64,000 nt of DNA from Zeugodacus cucurbitae (lineage: Eukaryota; Arthropoda; Insecta; Diptera; Tephritidae), in contig NC_071667.1 in NCBI RefSeq assembly GCF_028554725.1, forward strand, positions 86,156,001 through 86,220,000, given 5' to 3'. This document shows, piece after piece, positions 1-11,400 of the stretch. The notes below the pieces were generated by a model that had not been told where the DNA came from, ran no database searches, and saw only the letters and a program-made list of their open reading frames with translations. The translations under genes were made by a program, and so were the position numbers. How positions within the stretch are numbered: position 1 is the first letter of the stretch; each line of letters opens with the position of its first letter.

Positions 1-1076
1 TCAAATATTCCAAAGAAATATGCTTTCAACAACTTGGCTCCACTCTTCTGTGATGGTGAACTATGCATAAATAAGTTGAGTTTTTTTTTATTTTTATTTA
101 CGAAAATATTCAAATAGAAAAGTGTGGAAAAGTCACGAAATACCACACCTTAATTAAATTGACTTTGTTTCAGTTTTACACAGTGGATGAAAATAACAAC
201 AAAAAGCGAGTAGTTGCTCACTCTTACACACTCTGCACTCGAGCAATTGCTGTGGGTGAAATTTCAAATGAAACCGCAAGTGTGAAATTGCCTAAAGAGC
301 TGTTTTGCAATTATTTGAGGGCACTTTTTGTGGGAACCAAAGATATTTTTTTTTGTTTGCTGATTTTCTAGGTGTGAAAGTTAAGGAATTTTTTTTATGT
401 TTTTTTTTTTTTTATTTTAAAGTTTATATGTTCAAACAACAGCACTTTTTTGAAAGTCTATCTAAGCTTGAATAAGCCTCTTTAATATTTAAGACAACAT
501 ATATTTTCGATTAGCAGGAATTGTTAGGAGCTTTTATAAGAAATAAACTTGCTGCGCGTCCTTTGATCACTAATATGCATTAAGATTTTATAAAATTTTT
601 TTTTTTCTTTTTTAATCTTCTTTCTTCATATATTTTATGGTGGCCTGCAGCGCTTCCATGCCGACCACATTTAAAGATTCTTGCGTTTTTCCATTTTTAG
701 AATGTGAAACTTGTCACTTCAAAGTCTCGAAACTTTTGTGAGAAGCACGCACGTATAAGCTCCGACACACACACATTGACAGGCCGAAGTGATAAAAAGG
801 GACAACTTTCAAGTTTCAAACTGAAATTGTTAAATGCGCTATTTTTAGTGCTTATTCTGGGTTTGCTTTGTTTGCTGGCGACAAAAGCGTAGAACACGTC
901 CGCAACTGCTTCCCTTCCTGTCGGACATATTGTTTGCACTTGCCACATTTGAAATTTCGATAGGTTCATACACTTTGCTTGTCGTGAAAGGCCTACCAAT
1001 ATTTCCTTCTACACACACCACCGACCCCTAAGTTCCCGCTAAAGTGCTAAATGTCTCTATTTTCAACATGTTGCAG
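1..1076. other. Intronic/non-coding stretch at left edge
   Basis: The stretch is AT-rich with several T-runs (around 81-88, 397-412 and 596-606). It probably belongs both to the last Gycbeta100B intron (minus strand) and to the intron upstream of the plus-strand exon at 1077. I searched the minus strand for the missing last cyclase exon and did not find it. No supported exon was seen. Confidence 0.5.
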
Positions 1077-1701
1077 ATGCCGCATACGTGACTTGCTGCG
1101 CCGCAACTGTCAGCTGCCCGACGGCATAGACACGCTGCGGCTGCCGCGACGCCTGCATCGCTACATCGACTTAATGGAGGAGCTCGAGGGCCCGCAGAAT
1201 GAGGACGATGCCGAAAACAATGCGGCGCTGGAGAAATTACAAGCCACCGGCGGTGGCGTCAGCGGTGCGAGGAGGCGTGTACGTTTTGCCGAGTCGAAAG
1301 AGGAGGAGCAGTCTTCGGTGGATGTGGAAGTGGCGGTGGAGGTTGTAGAGAGTCTGCTGTTGGAGGAGAAGCAGCCGCTTGAACTGCCGACCACGACGGT
1401 GGGCGAATTGGCGACAGTGCTGGAGGAAGACACTGCGGAGTTGGCGGAGGAGCAATTAGAGTTGGAATGCCAAAATAATTGCGCTGTTGTGGTGGAGAAA
1501 CCGGTAGCTGTCGAAATTCTCAGGCCCATGCAGTCGCTGTTGACTGCCGAAAATAGTAGCGGCAACAGCAGTGGCAGCGACAGCGACACAAGCAGCACCG
1601 AGAAAGCCGAGCAAAGCAATTGCATTTGCAATAACACAAACAACAGCTGCTGCAATACCCGAGACAAGGTCAGCGATTGCAACGAGCGCCAATTGAGCTA
1701 G
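1077..1701 (+). CDS. Terminal exon of a plus-strand gene with SOCS-box-like start and acidic tail (5' end outside window)
   Basis: The acceptor TTGCAG at 1071-1076, preceded by a pyrimidine-rich tract, opens a 207-codon frame that ends at TAG 1699-1701. The first residues, CRIRDLLRRNCQLPDGIDTL then LPRRLHRYIDLMEEL, fit the C-terminal half of a SOCS box (LCR..IR..L....L.LP..L..YL), as in ankyrin/SOCS-box substrate receptors of Cullin-5 E3 ligases. The rest is Glu-rich (about residues 60-150) and then Ser/Asn/Cys-rich, with no recognised fold. An in-frame ATG at 1051 lies inside the presumed intron tract and is probably not the start. Upstream exons must lie left of the window. Base composition is clearly coding-like and GC-richer than its surroundings. 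The family assignment is an inference from one motif; SPRY/SOCS and SOCS proteins are alternatives. Confidence 0.6.
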
Positions 1702-1720
1702 CCAACGCTGTCATAACAAT

Positions 1721-1726
1721 ATTAAA
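1721..1726 (+). terminator. Possible polyadenylation signal ATTAAA after the SOCS-box-like exon
   Basis: ATTAAA lies about 20 bases after the stop codon at 1701. This is a common variant of the poly(A) signal. The 3' UTR would be very short, and AT-rich chance matches are frequent. Confidence 0.3.
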
Positions 1727-2295
1727 TGTGCGAGTTAGTAAGTACGAGTTACGAGTTTAAGTGAGTTATATGAACTGGCCGAGTGGCGCGAACATCAACA
1801 GATGCCAGAAGTCTTGTTGCAAACAAATAACAACAGCCGAAGACTCAACTGACATTTTTTACAAACTCAACTGCTGGGAATTACGTTTTCTTTCGGCTGG
1901 CTGTCCTTTGAATTTTTCCGTCTACTGGTACAGCAGAAGGGTTGCTTTTGTGTGGGGAGCACGAAGTTGGCGAATTCGTGATCAAAATTTTTTTAACACA
2001 AAAACTTTACTTTTGTGTAGAATTTATGTTTTTACAGTGGCAAGTTGGCGTAACTTACTTGGCCAACAAGTCAACGAGCAGTCGAGATTCCTGAGCGCTT
2101 TGTTGGATGCATTTGGATTGACAAAACTTGGAGATACTTCACTTCACTTCACATTCACATTTTCATTTCGCTCATGCTGCGGCACACTTTCAAGTGTTAT
2201 TACATTACCGTTACTATTTCGAATGTACTTGTGTACATTATCGTATAATACAGAAAAATCGAAAAATAAGAAAACAGTTAGTGTCTTTTACTCAC

Positions 2296-2453
2296 CGATA
2301 AGTTTCCTCGCTGACGTTGATGCGTCCTGGCACTCCCGTGGTCTCTGTGCGGCTTGTCAGGTTCACCGTGTTGCCAAAGAGACAGTAGCGCGGCACACGA
2401 TTACCGATAACGCCGGTCACCACCTCGCCCGAATGGATGCCAATTGTCACTTG
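2296..2453 (-). CDS. Gycbeta100B: Gycbeta100B coding exon 15, cyclase core (last in window)
   Basis: The exon encodes residues 693-745, QVTIGIHSGEVVTGVIGNRV to INVSEETYR. PRYCLFGNTVNLTSR carries Cys716, Asn723 and Arg727, the guanine, ribose and triphosphate contacts of the beta subunit. The donor GTGAGT at 2295 shows that another exon follows. It is not found in 1-2295 and must lie further left, so the last intron exceeds 2.2 kb. Confidence 0.96.
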
Positions 2454-5400
2454 CTGCGGAAATGAGAATGTGAAAATCGTCAAATAAAAGTAGAACAGAT
2501 TAAAAAGCAGGCCGCAGCCTGGATTTAATTAAATTTGAGTTAAACGCGTTTTCGTTTTGGTATAGATAATAATTTCATTCTTTGGTTATCTTTTCGCCTA
2601 CATCGAATTAAAGACGTTTGTACTAGTGTTGTAATAAACGTGAATTTACTTGTAAGATATAGTATTGCTTAAGAGTACAAAATCATCCAATTGGAGATGT
2701 GAGCTATTATGTAAACAAAAAATATAAATTTTAAGCATAATTTGAAGATTATTTTTAAGAATATCGGGAGAATGAATAAATGTTGTACTGAATACGATGT
2801 TGTTTAAGTTATGAAATTAGTCCAGGTAAGTGTTGTCAGAATAGAGAATCAGAATATAACAATGTTTAGGAACAGTGCTGCCCCCTTAGCCAAACTTGAT
2901 GTCAATCAGTGGACTAGCCTGCGAGATACATAGTATAAAGGTTGGCGTTTCGAATAGATCATTATGAAAGCGTTTATGCTTAAAGTAGCTTTCGACCAGC
3001 AGAAATGGACAATATATGATTCCATTAAGATTCAGGCGTCTGGACGAACTGACAAACATTTGAAACAATATCCTACTTAGACAGCTAAAATCGCCCAGAT
3101 CTTTAGGCGTCGACAAAGCAAGTTGTGCTTGTTACAAATTTGCTAATTAATATATAAACGAACCAGTTCGTTTTGTTCGCCGAAACTGGTGCTGCCGAGA
3201 TGTTTCAATCTCAGTCTTCCAAAAGGTGAAAGGAGAAAGAGTCTAAATGTTTCAATCTCGTCTTCCTCCTTGCAACATCGTCTTTCTTCTTGAAAGATGT
3301 TTAGCCTCACGGCATCTGAACCCTTTGGACAGTGTCCAGTAAGGACACCTACCATTGCGGCGAGTTGCACTTTGCTTAAAGCATGAAGTTCTATGGACCT
3401 CCTACGATCCACTCCAGTTCAACAGAATCTCACTGTACCGCACATGCTGCTCCTCACCCACCGCCTACCGAAGTCGTGTGAGGTCCACTAATCCAGTAGC
3501 AGAACGCCGACACCAGCACTCTTGTTCTTAAACTTATGATATTGAGGCTGAAGCGCCCTTACGTGCCAGCTCATAAGGAGGAACTTTACATTGAGACAAG
3601 AAAGTAACCCTTACAATCCGTCATCTCGGAGCTTTTTAGAGCGGACCACACATGAAAAAATACATGTGAGCACAAGTGCGCCTACGTGATTTAATCGCGT
3701 ACATTAATTCTACAAAATGCATTAGCAGGAGACACACATCACCTACAATCCTCCCCTCCTTAGCTGAGTTGTATATATGAGTCTCTACAAAATATCAAAA
3801 GTTCTGAATTCGTGTTGATAAATTGCAAAATTTCTCGCACGAGTTGCCTTTCCCGGCCACACCGACGGCGACTGCGGATAAGTCGCAAACTAACTGCAAG
3901 TTGATCGAGAATTCCCGCTTTGACGGCCGTGATGCACAAGCAATCCGTCAAAATCAACTTAGCTGTAGTGCATACTTAACATTTAGTTGAATCAAGTCAA
4001 ATGTGGGTTCGGCATGTGGTTATCCGGTAAGCGCGGGAAGGCTGTGTGAGCGAGTTGAGTCGGTAATTGCAACACTTGCCCACACATACTCGAAACGCGC
4101 ACTACGGTGATGGTAGAGTGTTGTGTCATGGATGGCAAATGGCGTTGGTGACCCTTGTGTGCGCCGTTACTTGCGTTGGCAAGTGGATACGTGTCACGGA
4201 CGTGTTAAATTACTTTGATGGTAAACGTTAAATTGCTCCAAATTGATAAAGACGTGAAGAAGTGGTAAGTAAGGAGTGGGAATCTGGATTGTGGCGTCGC
4301 TCGAGGGGCTCACGTTTCAAATTTGTATATATTTCTAGGAAAAGTCGTTTGAAGTAGTGGTTTAAATAAAAGCCATTTTCAATAATTATTGAAATAAACA
4401 ACTGAACTCTAAGTCAAATTGTGGAGACTGTAGACAACTTGGGCAAAATTTCTTATACGAAATATACGAGACAATGTCAACAAGAGAAAAAAACGTGTAG
4501 TGTATGCCATCGAGTGGAAGATAGAAAAAGGGACATTAAAGTAAAAAGCTGTCTTCTGTCGAAAACCGAAGCAAGCATAACCGATTTTTTTCGCTTTTGT
4601 TCAACATCTGCAAGTAATTGCAAAGCATTTCCAGCTTTCTAATTGGCTATTTCAGACACCTCACAGTCTGGTGTTCATTTAAATGCTAAAATATCCCTGC
4701 AGGAAATTCTGTTTGTCTTAATTTAGTCATTAAATAAAAAAAGTTTGCACCGTCAGCAAAACCGAATTCTTCGTGACTGCTTTAAGCACTTTTTCACTTT
4801 TACCCATTGCCAACGCAAACAATTGAGTTGCTCCGCATTGTCAAAAAGTGCGGGAGCTAGCAAGGGGAAGGGATGAGAAGAAGGTGAAAAGTTCGTGTGC
4901 ACGTAGAAGAATAAAGTGAAGTGAAACGTTTCGCCACCGCCGGTAATTGCACTTTAGACTTTAGCTCTTTGTGGCATTGATGCCGCACCATTTGTCTTTC
5001 GTTGTTGTAAACTTTGTGAAAGTGACGGCCATTCTAGAGCGTAGCCAACAGATCACCGGGAACAATGTCCACAAATCCTTCAAGCGCTGCACCAACTTTA
5101 GCGCCAGTTAAATCACTGAATTCACTCGAAATTAATTTGTGCGATTTTAGCACAAAACTTGCACAAAAGCGCATTCAAATACCGGTTCACACACATTCCC
5201 ACACTCTTCCTCAGCGTCCATGGCACTTAACACATGCTCTCGACAATCTGCGAGAATGCGTGACTATGCTAAGGGTATTATGCAGTCACTTCATTTCGTA
5301 AAGATTTAATTTGTTTTGCTCAGGAGAACAAGGGAAAGTTTCCGCTTTGCTGCAGCGAGCACTTTCACTTCGGTGTTTTTGGAAGTTATCCGAAAAGTTT

Positions 5401-8400
5401 GTAAACTCACGGACGGAATAGTTTTTATCGAGCATGTTCAATTGCTTAAGTGTTGCTCACTCACTCATTAGACAAACTTTTGTTTTGTTGTAGTATTATT
5501 TGGAGCATCATCTCCACTGGATAGTTCTCTTTATCTGAAAATGAAAACGATCTGTTTTGGAGAATGAAAAAGCTGAAAATATTCGACATTCGCTAATACT
5601 GGTGAAACTGGTAGAAGTGATTGATGTGAATATTTGGATAAGGGAATATCATAAAACTTAATTTTTAGGTAGCCATTGTAGTCTCATATACAGGGTACAC
5701 CATATTTTATGTCGATATGCCTTTATATTTGATATATTTATACTCTCGCAACAAAGTTGCTAGAGAGTATTATAGTTTTGTTCACATAACGGTTGTTTGT
5801 AACACCCAAAACTAAACGAGTTAGATATAGGGTTATATATACCAAAGTGATCAGGGTGAAGAGTGGAGTTCAAATCCGAATGTCTGTATGTCCGTCGGTC
5901 CGTCTGTCCGTCTGTACAAGCTGTAACTTGAGTAAAAATTAAGATATCTTGATGAAACTTGGCACACTTATTTCTTGGCACCATAGGAAGGTTGAGCAAA
6001 ATCGGACCACTGCCACGCCCACAAAATGGCGAAAACCGAAAACACATAAAGTGCCATAACTAAGCCATAAATAATGAAATAAAATTTGGTATGAAGGATC
6101 GCACTATGAAGGGGCATATTTAGATGTAATTTTTTTGGGGAAGTGGGCGTGGCCCCGCCCCTACTAAGTTTTTTGTACATATCTCGCAAACCAATAAAGC
6201 TATATAAACCAAAAGCAGTCTGTAGTCGTTTTTTTAGCCACTTCCTAATACAGTCCAAAAATGAAAAAAATCGGATAATAACCACGCCCACCTCCCATAC
6301 AAAAGTTAGGTTGAAAATTACTAAAAGTGGGTTAACTCACTAACGAAAAATGTCAGAAACATTAAATTTCACATAAGAAATGGCAGATGAAAGCTGCACT
6401 CAGATTTTTTTACAAAATGGAAAATGGGCGTGGCGTCGCCCACTTATGGGTCAAAAACAATTTCTCAAGAACTACTCGCCCGATTTCAATGAAACTTGGT
6501 TTGTAATAGTTTCCTTACATCTCAATGATATGTTGTGAAAATAGGCCAAATCGTTTCACAATCACGCCTACTTCCTATATACCAGAACTTTGAAGACAAT
6601 CTGAATCGTTTACATTACAATATATAAAGTAAGTACTAGTGAAGATATCGGCACAGAACTTTGCACAAATACTATGTTAATAAAAAAATTCTAAAAATCG
6701 TCGAAATTGGACCATAGGTTCTTAAGGCCCCATATATCGAACCTAATGTTATGGTTTCCAATTTTCAATGGACTTTATACAATATATATGACGAATATGT
6801 GGGTCAAATTGTGTATTATATAATATAAATAAGTTAAATAAATAAATTGCGAGAGTATAAAATGTTCGGTTACACCCGAACTTAGCCCTTCCTTATTTGT
6901 TTTTATATGATTTGATTTGGTCTAATTTATTTTGAGTAACGACAGCCCAACCAGTCACTTTTTGGTCCGAAAAAAAATATTGGACCACTCTATATTTCTT
7001 ATAATTTACGCCAAAATGAAATCTTACTTACCACCGGATTTGAGCCCATTTTCACATTCTTGGCCATGTCCATCATGTCCAGCGCCAATCGAGCGATGCA
7101 TTTGGCATGGTCCTCACAGTGGTCGGGTAAGCCCGACACAGCCATGTACTTGTCGCCAACAGTCTCCACCTGCAACAAATCGAGTGAGTAATGCAGAAAT
7201 TAATGCGAAGTCGATTGTACAAGCAATAAAACAACAATTTTTACAATGTAAATTTATATTTTTCGAATGACCTAGCATAGAGTGGATGCAGCACGAAATT
7301 GCCAGAAGACGCAGCGCACGAAGACTACATACATACATACGCGCAAGCATGCACAGAGTTGGACTCGTGAAAAGCATAAAGTCGAGTGCATACAAAAGCG
7401 CAATTATTTTATGGCTGCCGTTAATGGCTGTGTGGCAACCGCAAGTGGTGGTCGTGTAAGGCGTGGGAGCCAACAATGCAGCGCTGCAGGGGAAGTCGGT
7501 ACATGTGCACCAACAACTTACTTACATATAGCATACATACACCGCTACAAAGCTGTGCGGCATTCCTGCAGCCCTATCGTGTACTCGCAACAATATAACG
7601 GTGCTTGTATGTGAAGTTAACTTTTTATGGTTGCAAGCATTTTTATGTTTTAGTTTTTGCTTTAGCTTTCACTCGAATACCCGACCCTGACAAATGACCC
7701 AGATTTTGTTTGGCAAAAAGTTTAATTTGGCGTCAATTCTCATAATTTCCTCCACGGCGCTTGGTTAGTAAGTCGCTGAGTGAGTGTATCAGACAGCCGG
7801 TGAGTGAGTCGGCGTATCAGTTAGTTGGTCCAGTGTGGGTGTTGTTGCGGGGGTAGGAAGCTGAAAATTGCTTGAAAAGCGAAATGGAGTAAAATGCTGT
7901 TGGAGGGAGCGGTGCCTCGGCGCCGCAAGCGTTGCAGCAGGAAATAGACGAAGGCAAGTAAGGGAGCGCATGGATGAGTCGAAGCGAAAGCTAATGCTTA
8001 ATAAGACCCGCAACGATAAATAACTCCCGCTATGCTCATTTCTCTACAGCTGAGTGATTTCAATTTCCTTTGCTTTGAATATTTTATTATTTTTTTTTTA
8101 ATTCTGCAGGATTAATAATAAAAAAGATCGGTTTAAACAGTTTGACGCAACTACAAAACAGGGCTTCTATTCTTATTTCACCTTAGGAGAAGAAATCGTT
8201 TTGCTCTTTTGTAGACCCGATCTAGTATATGCCAAGCTCTGTGCGGAGCTTTAGATCAATTATCCGATATTCCGCTCTCTGACTAGCTAAAAATTTTTCT
8301 CTGCTGTTCTCTTTATACGATTTGCCATGCTTGAATAAGAAATGTCTTCTGAAGACCGGAGCAACTTTATGACAAATATATATAATATAAATCTATATGG

Positions 8401-11400
8401 TTGAAGAAGTGCAGTTTAGTGTTCGCCCTAACAAAACTGCAGCAGCTCAGCCGTCTTGGTAGAAATTTGATGTGCTGCTTTTTCGGAAAATTCGGGAAAT
8501 TGAATGCTCTCCCGGGCGGTAATATCCCGCCAGTGCTCAGTTAACGTGCCATAATACTTGAGTACACCACTATATATACTAGGAAGTAATGTTGTTTTTA
8601 CTTCCTTGCATGGTGTTTTTACTTCATTATTGCTTATCACTCAAGCATTTCGTTACAGGGAGCCACTCGTTCACTCAGCTGAAGAAGCCACGCCTGGCAC
8701 TATGTAAGGGAAGCATGTGTTTCAGCTTTCGTTGCTTTCAATTTCGCTCAGTGAGTTAGTGAATGGGTTAGCAGCTTTCAAGCGATTAATGCTTATACTC
8801 ACATAAGCTTGTGTATGAAAATATGCTGTGATAGATTAATGAGTTCACGAAGGTAGAAAGTGCTGCTAGTATCCACTTTCCCTAACATATTCCGTTCAAT
8901 TTATTGACGCTGAGTGGTGTTCTTAATTAAAAATTGTGTAAACCTCTAGCAGCTTGTAATCTATATAACAGCATGCTGCTATGTACTATTATATAAGCTA
9001 GTAAATCTCTTCACTTCCCCTTGGTGTTAGATCTTACCTTATAAACATTTGGATTTCGCTTGGAATCTGTGAGCGCATCAAAGACCGTGTACAGTTCATT
9101 CAGCATTTTTACGATTTTCATGGCACCCTCAGCATCCGTATTCTCAGCGCAGTATTTGCCGAAGCCCACGATCCCGGAAAACATCAGCGTCACCGAATCA
9201 TAACTGTAGCGTAAAAAAGCAATAAATTGTTTAAAAATGCCAGCAACGAAAGCATAAATATAAATGTTTAACGTTCAGCAATTAAGTGCGTTAATTAATT
9301 ACCGTTTAGGCGGCACGGGGCGTTGGTGCCGCAGCTCATTGGCCACCGATTTGGGTAGCACCGAGTAGAGAAGCCTGCAGAGCAAGAATGAAATTTATGA
9401 GAGCACATCATTTTATTCAATTGAACAAGCAACCGTTGCATTCCAAGCATAAATCTTTTTTTTTTCAAATATTCAAATGTATTTCAGCAATTGAGCTGTG
9501 CGCTGCATAAATGTTTAAGGCAGCTGCACATTGCGTTCGGTGCTACCGCTTACCTGTCAGTTTTCTGCTTTTCACTTTCCAAGTCCCTGTAGGTCTGTTG
9601 CAGCTTATCGGTGAGCAGCTCCAGATTCTTCGTCAATTTATACTCAGCTTCGAATTTTTCAGAGAGCAGCACCAAATCCCGTGTGGCATCGTGCAGTGGG
9701 ACGTCGGAGATGTAGAGCCCCTTTCTGCAAGAGAAAACGCGGAGCAAACATCAAAGTCAAATGAGTTTTTCGGTGGTTCGCTTTTATTGTTTGTGAATTG
9801 TTTTGTAAATATTTTACGGTTTTCTTGCACTGAACCGTTAGGATGCAGGTGAAGTACACAAATAATTGTGGAAAAGAAAGGCGATTCACGAAACGGCACT
9901 TAAAAATGGCATAAAGTGCTGGCCAAATATTTAGTATTTTGTTGTGATGTTGGCCAGCTGGTGAAAGTGCAGCGCTCAACGGAGTACAAAGCCATTACAG
10001 GGTGCTCTGTGGTACCATTTGCTGAGCCACCATGAAATCGCTTGCTAGTACTGGCTAACAGGGTCTCTTTAGCGTGAGAGCCTCTGTTTCGCTCGTTATT
10101 TGAGTCGTAAATTTCGCATTTAATTTTGTTTCTATTTTTAAGTGCTCTCGTTTACGGTTTGACCAACAACAATTTACAGCAAATTGTTGAAACATCTGCC
10201 ACGAATTATTAGCTAAGTATTTATTGCTGGCAAAATAAACGGTTCTCGGGCTTAAATGTATTGGTGCTGAACGATTTTAATGGCGCTCATAATGAATCTA
10301 ATCTGACATTATTTGAGGCGAAGTTCTAATAATATATATAATGGAATATATATAATGGAATGTTGGAATATGTTTGCAAACTGCTTTGCTAAGTTGAGAC
10401 TTAGATATTACTGTAACTCTCAAAGTTGAAGTTTTATTATTGAAGAGTTCTGCTTTACCCAAAATATTCCTTTCAATCATTTCAATCAATTGCTGCTGAT
10501 TTAAAGAGCAGACATGCTTGTGCAAATCACGAGCATCTCTTCCACAAAAATATGAAAATGAAAATCGACGCAAATGTGTGCCACAAAGAGCAAGAAAAAG
10601 CAAAATTCCGACCAACAAAACCACCGTTACATACTCGTACATTTGGAGTGGCCAAAGGGGCAGTTGAGCCGAGAGCAACTGCGAATTGCCTGGTAAAATA
10701 TAATGTGCTATGAAATTGCACTTTCTTTCTTCTGGTTTATGTGTACATATGTTTATGTTATTGTTTTTTTTGCAAGCATAAAGCTATTGCTTTACCGGTT
10801 TTTAGTGCCGCAGCTTCCGTTGCTGCTGTGCTGGCGTTCTGGCAGCGACAGCAACAAGCCAAATTTGATTTTGTAAAACACAGAATCTGACAAAGTAAGC
10901 CATTAAAGGCATTTAAAGCGGCCTTTATGCGCTTCGTTTTTTACTACTACACGCATATGTACGATGTATGTGTGTGTGTGTGTATATAAAAATGGCGTAC
11001 GAGTACATCGCATGTGGTCCATGCAAACAAGGAGGAGGCATGCCTTTAGGCGCTTTATGGCACTTTGTGGTTTGTTAGTGTCCCGGTGGAGGGAGTTACA
11101 TATGCGAGTATATATGTGTCTTGAACAATTCTGCTGTTCGCTCTGACTTGGTTTCGTGTTCTTTGTTTGAAGGTGTGTGAAATTTGACATGCATTTGAAG
11201 CGGATTTGTGGATTACATTTCTAGGGGATTCCATGCCATCGCTATATTGTCAGTTACAACTTTTGACAGATAATTTCACCTGAAGCCCCCCCTTGGACTT
11301 TATCACTTTTGTTAAAAATAATAATTTAATTGCTTCATTTAAATTTTGTTACTTACTTTGTCAAATCATCCAGATTCATGACGCTGGGATAGCACTGAAA

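Larger units (their letters stand above)
2454..7031 (-). other. Gycbeta100B: Gycbeta100B intron 14 (4.6 kb)
   Basis: The intron is bounded by donor GTAAG at 7031 and acceptor CCGCAG at 2454. It holds a decayed non-LTR retrotransposon fragment (about 2.88-3.62 kb) and a hairpin-ended interspersed repeat (about 5.74-6.89 kb). The rest, including 3.7-5.7 kb, is AT-rich with short spurious frames only. Confidence 0.8.

Noticed and set aside
1161..1682. 173-codon minus-strand frame opposite the SOCS-box-like exon
   Set aside because: It is the antisense shadow of the coding exon; Ser/Leu/Thr runs mirror Glu/Gln/Cys codons on the plus strand.
1..2295. Search for the last Gycbeta100B exon
   Set aside because: No minus-strand match to the expected RGPV..KGK or WFL.R segments was seen; the exon is taken to lie outside the window.
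1761..2465. 234-codon plus-strand frame
   Set aside because: It overlaps cyclase exon 15 in antisense, and the rest has intron-like composition with no known domain.
5760..6343. Several frames of 66-107 codons on both strands
   Set aside because: They lie within the interspersed repeat and are typical false predictions from it.
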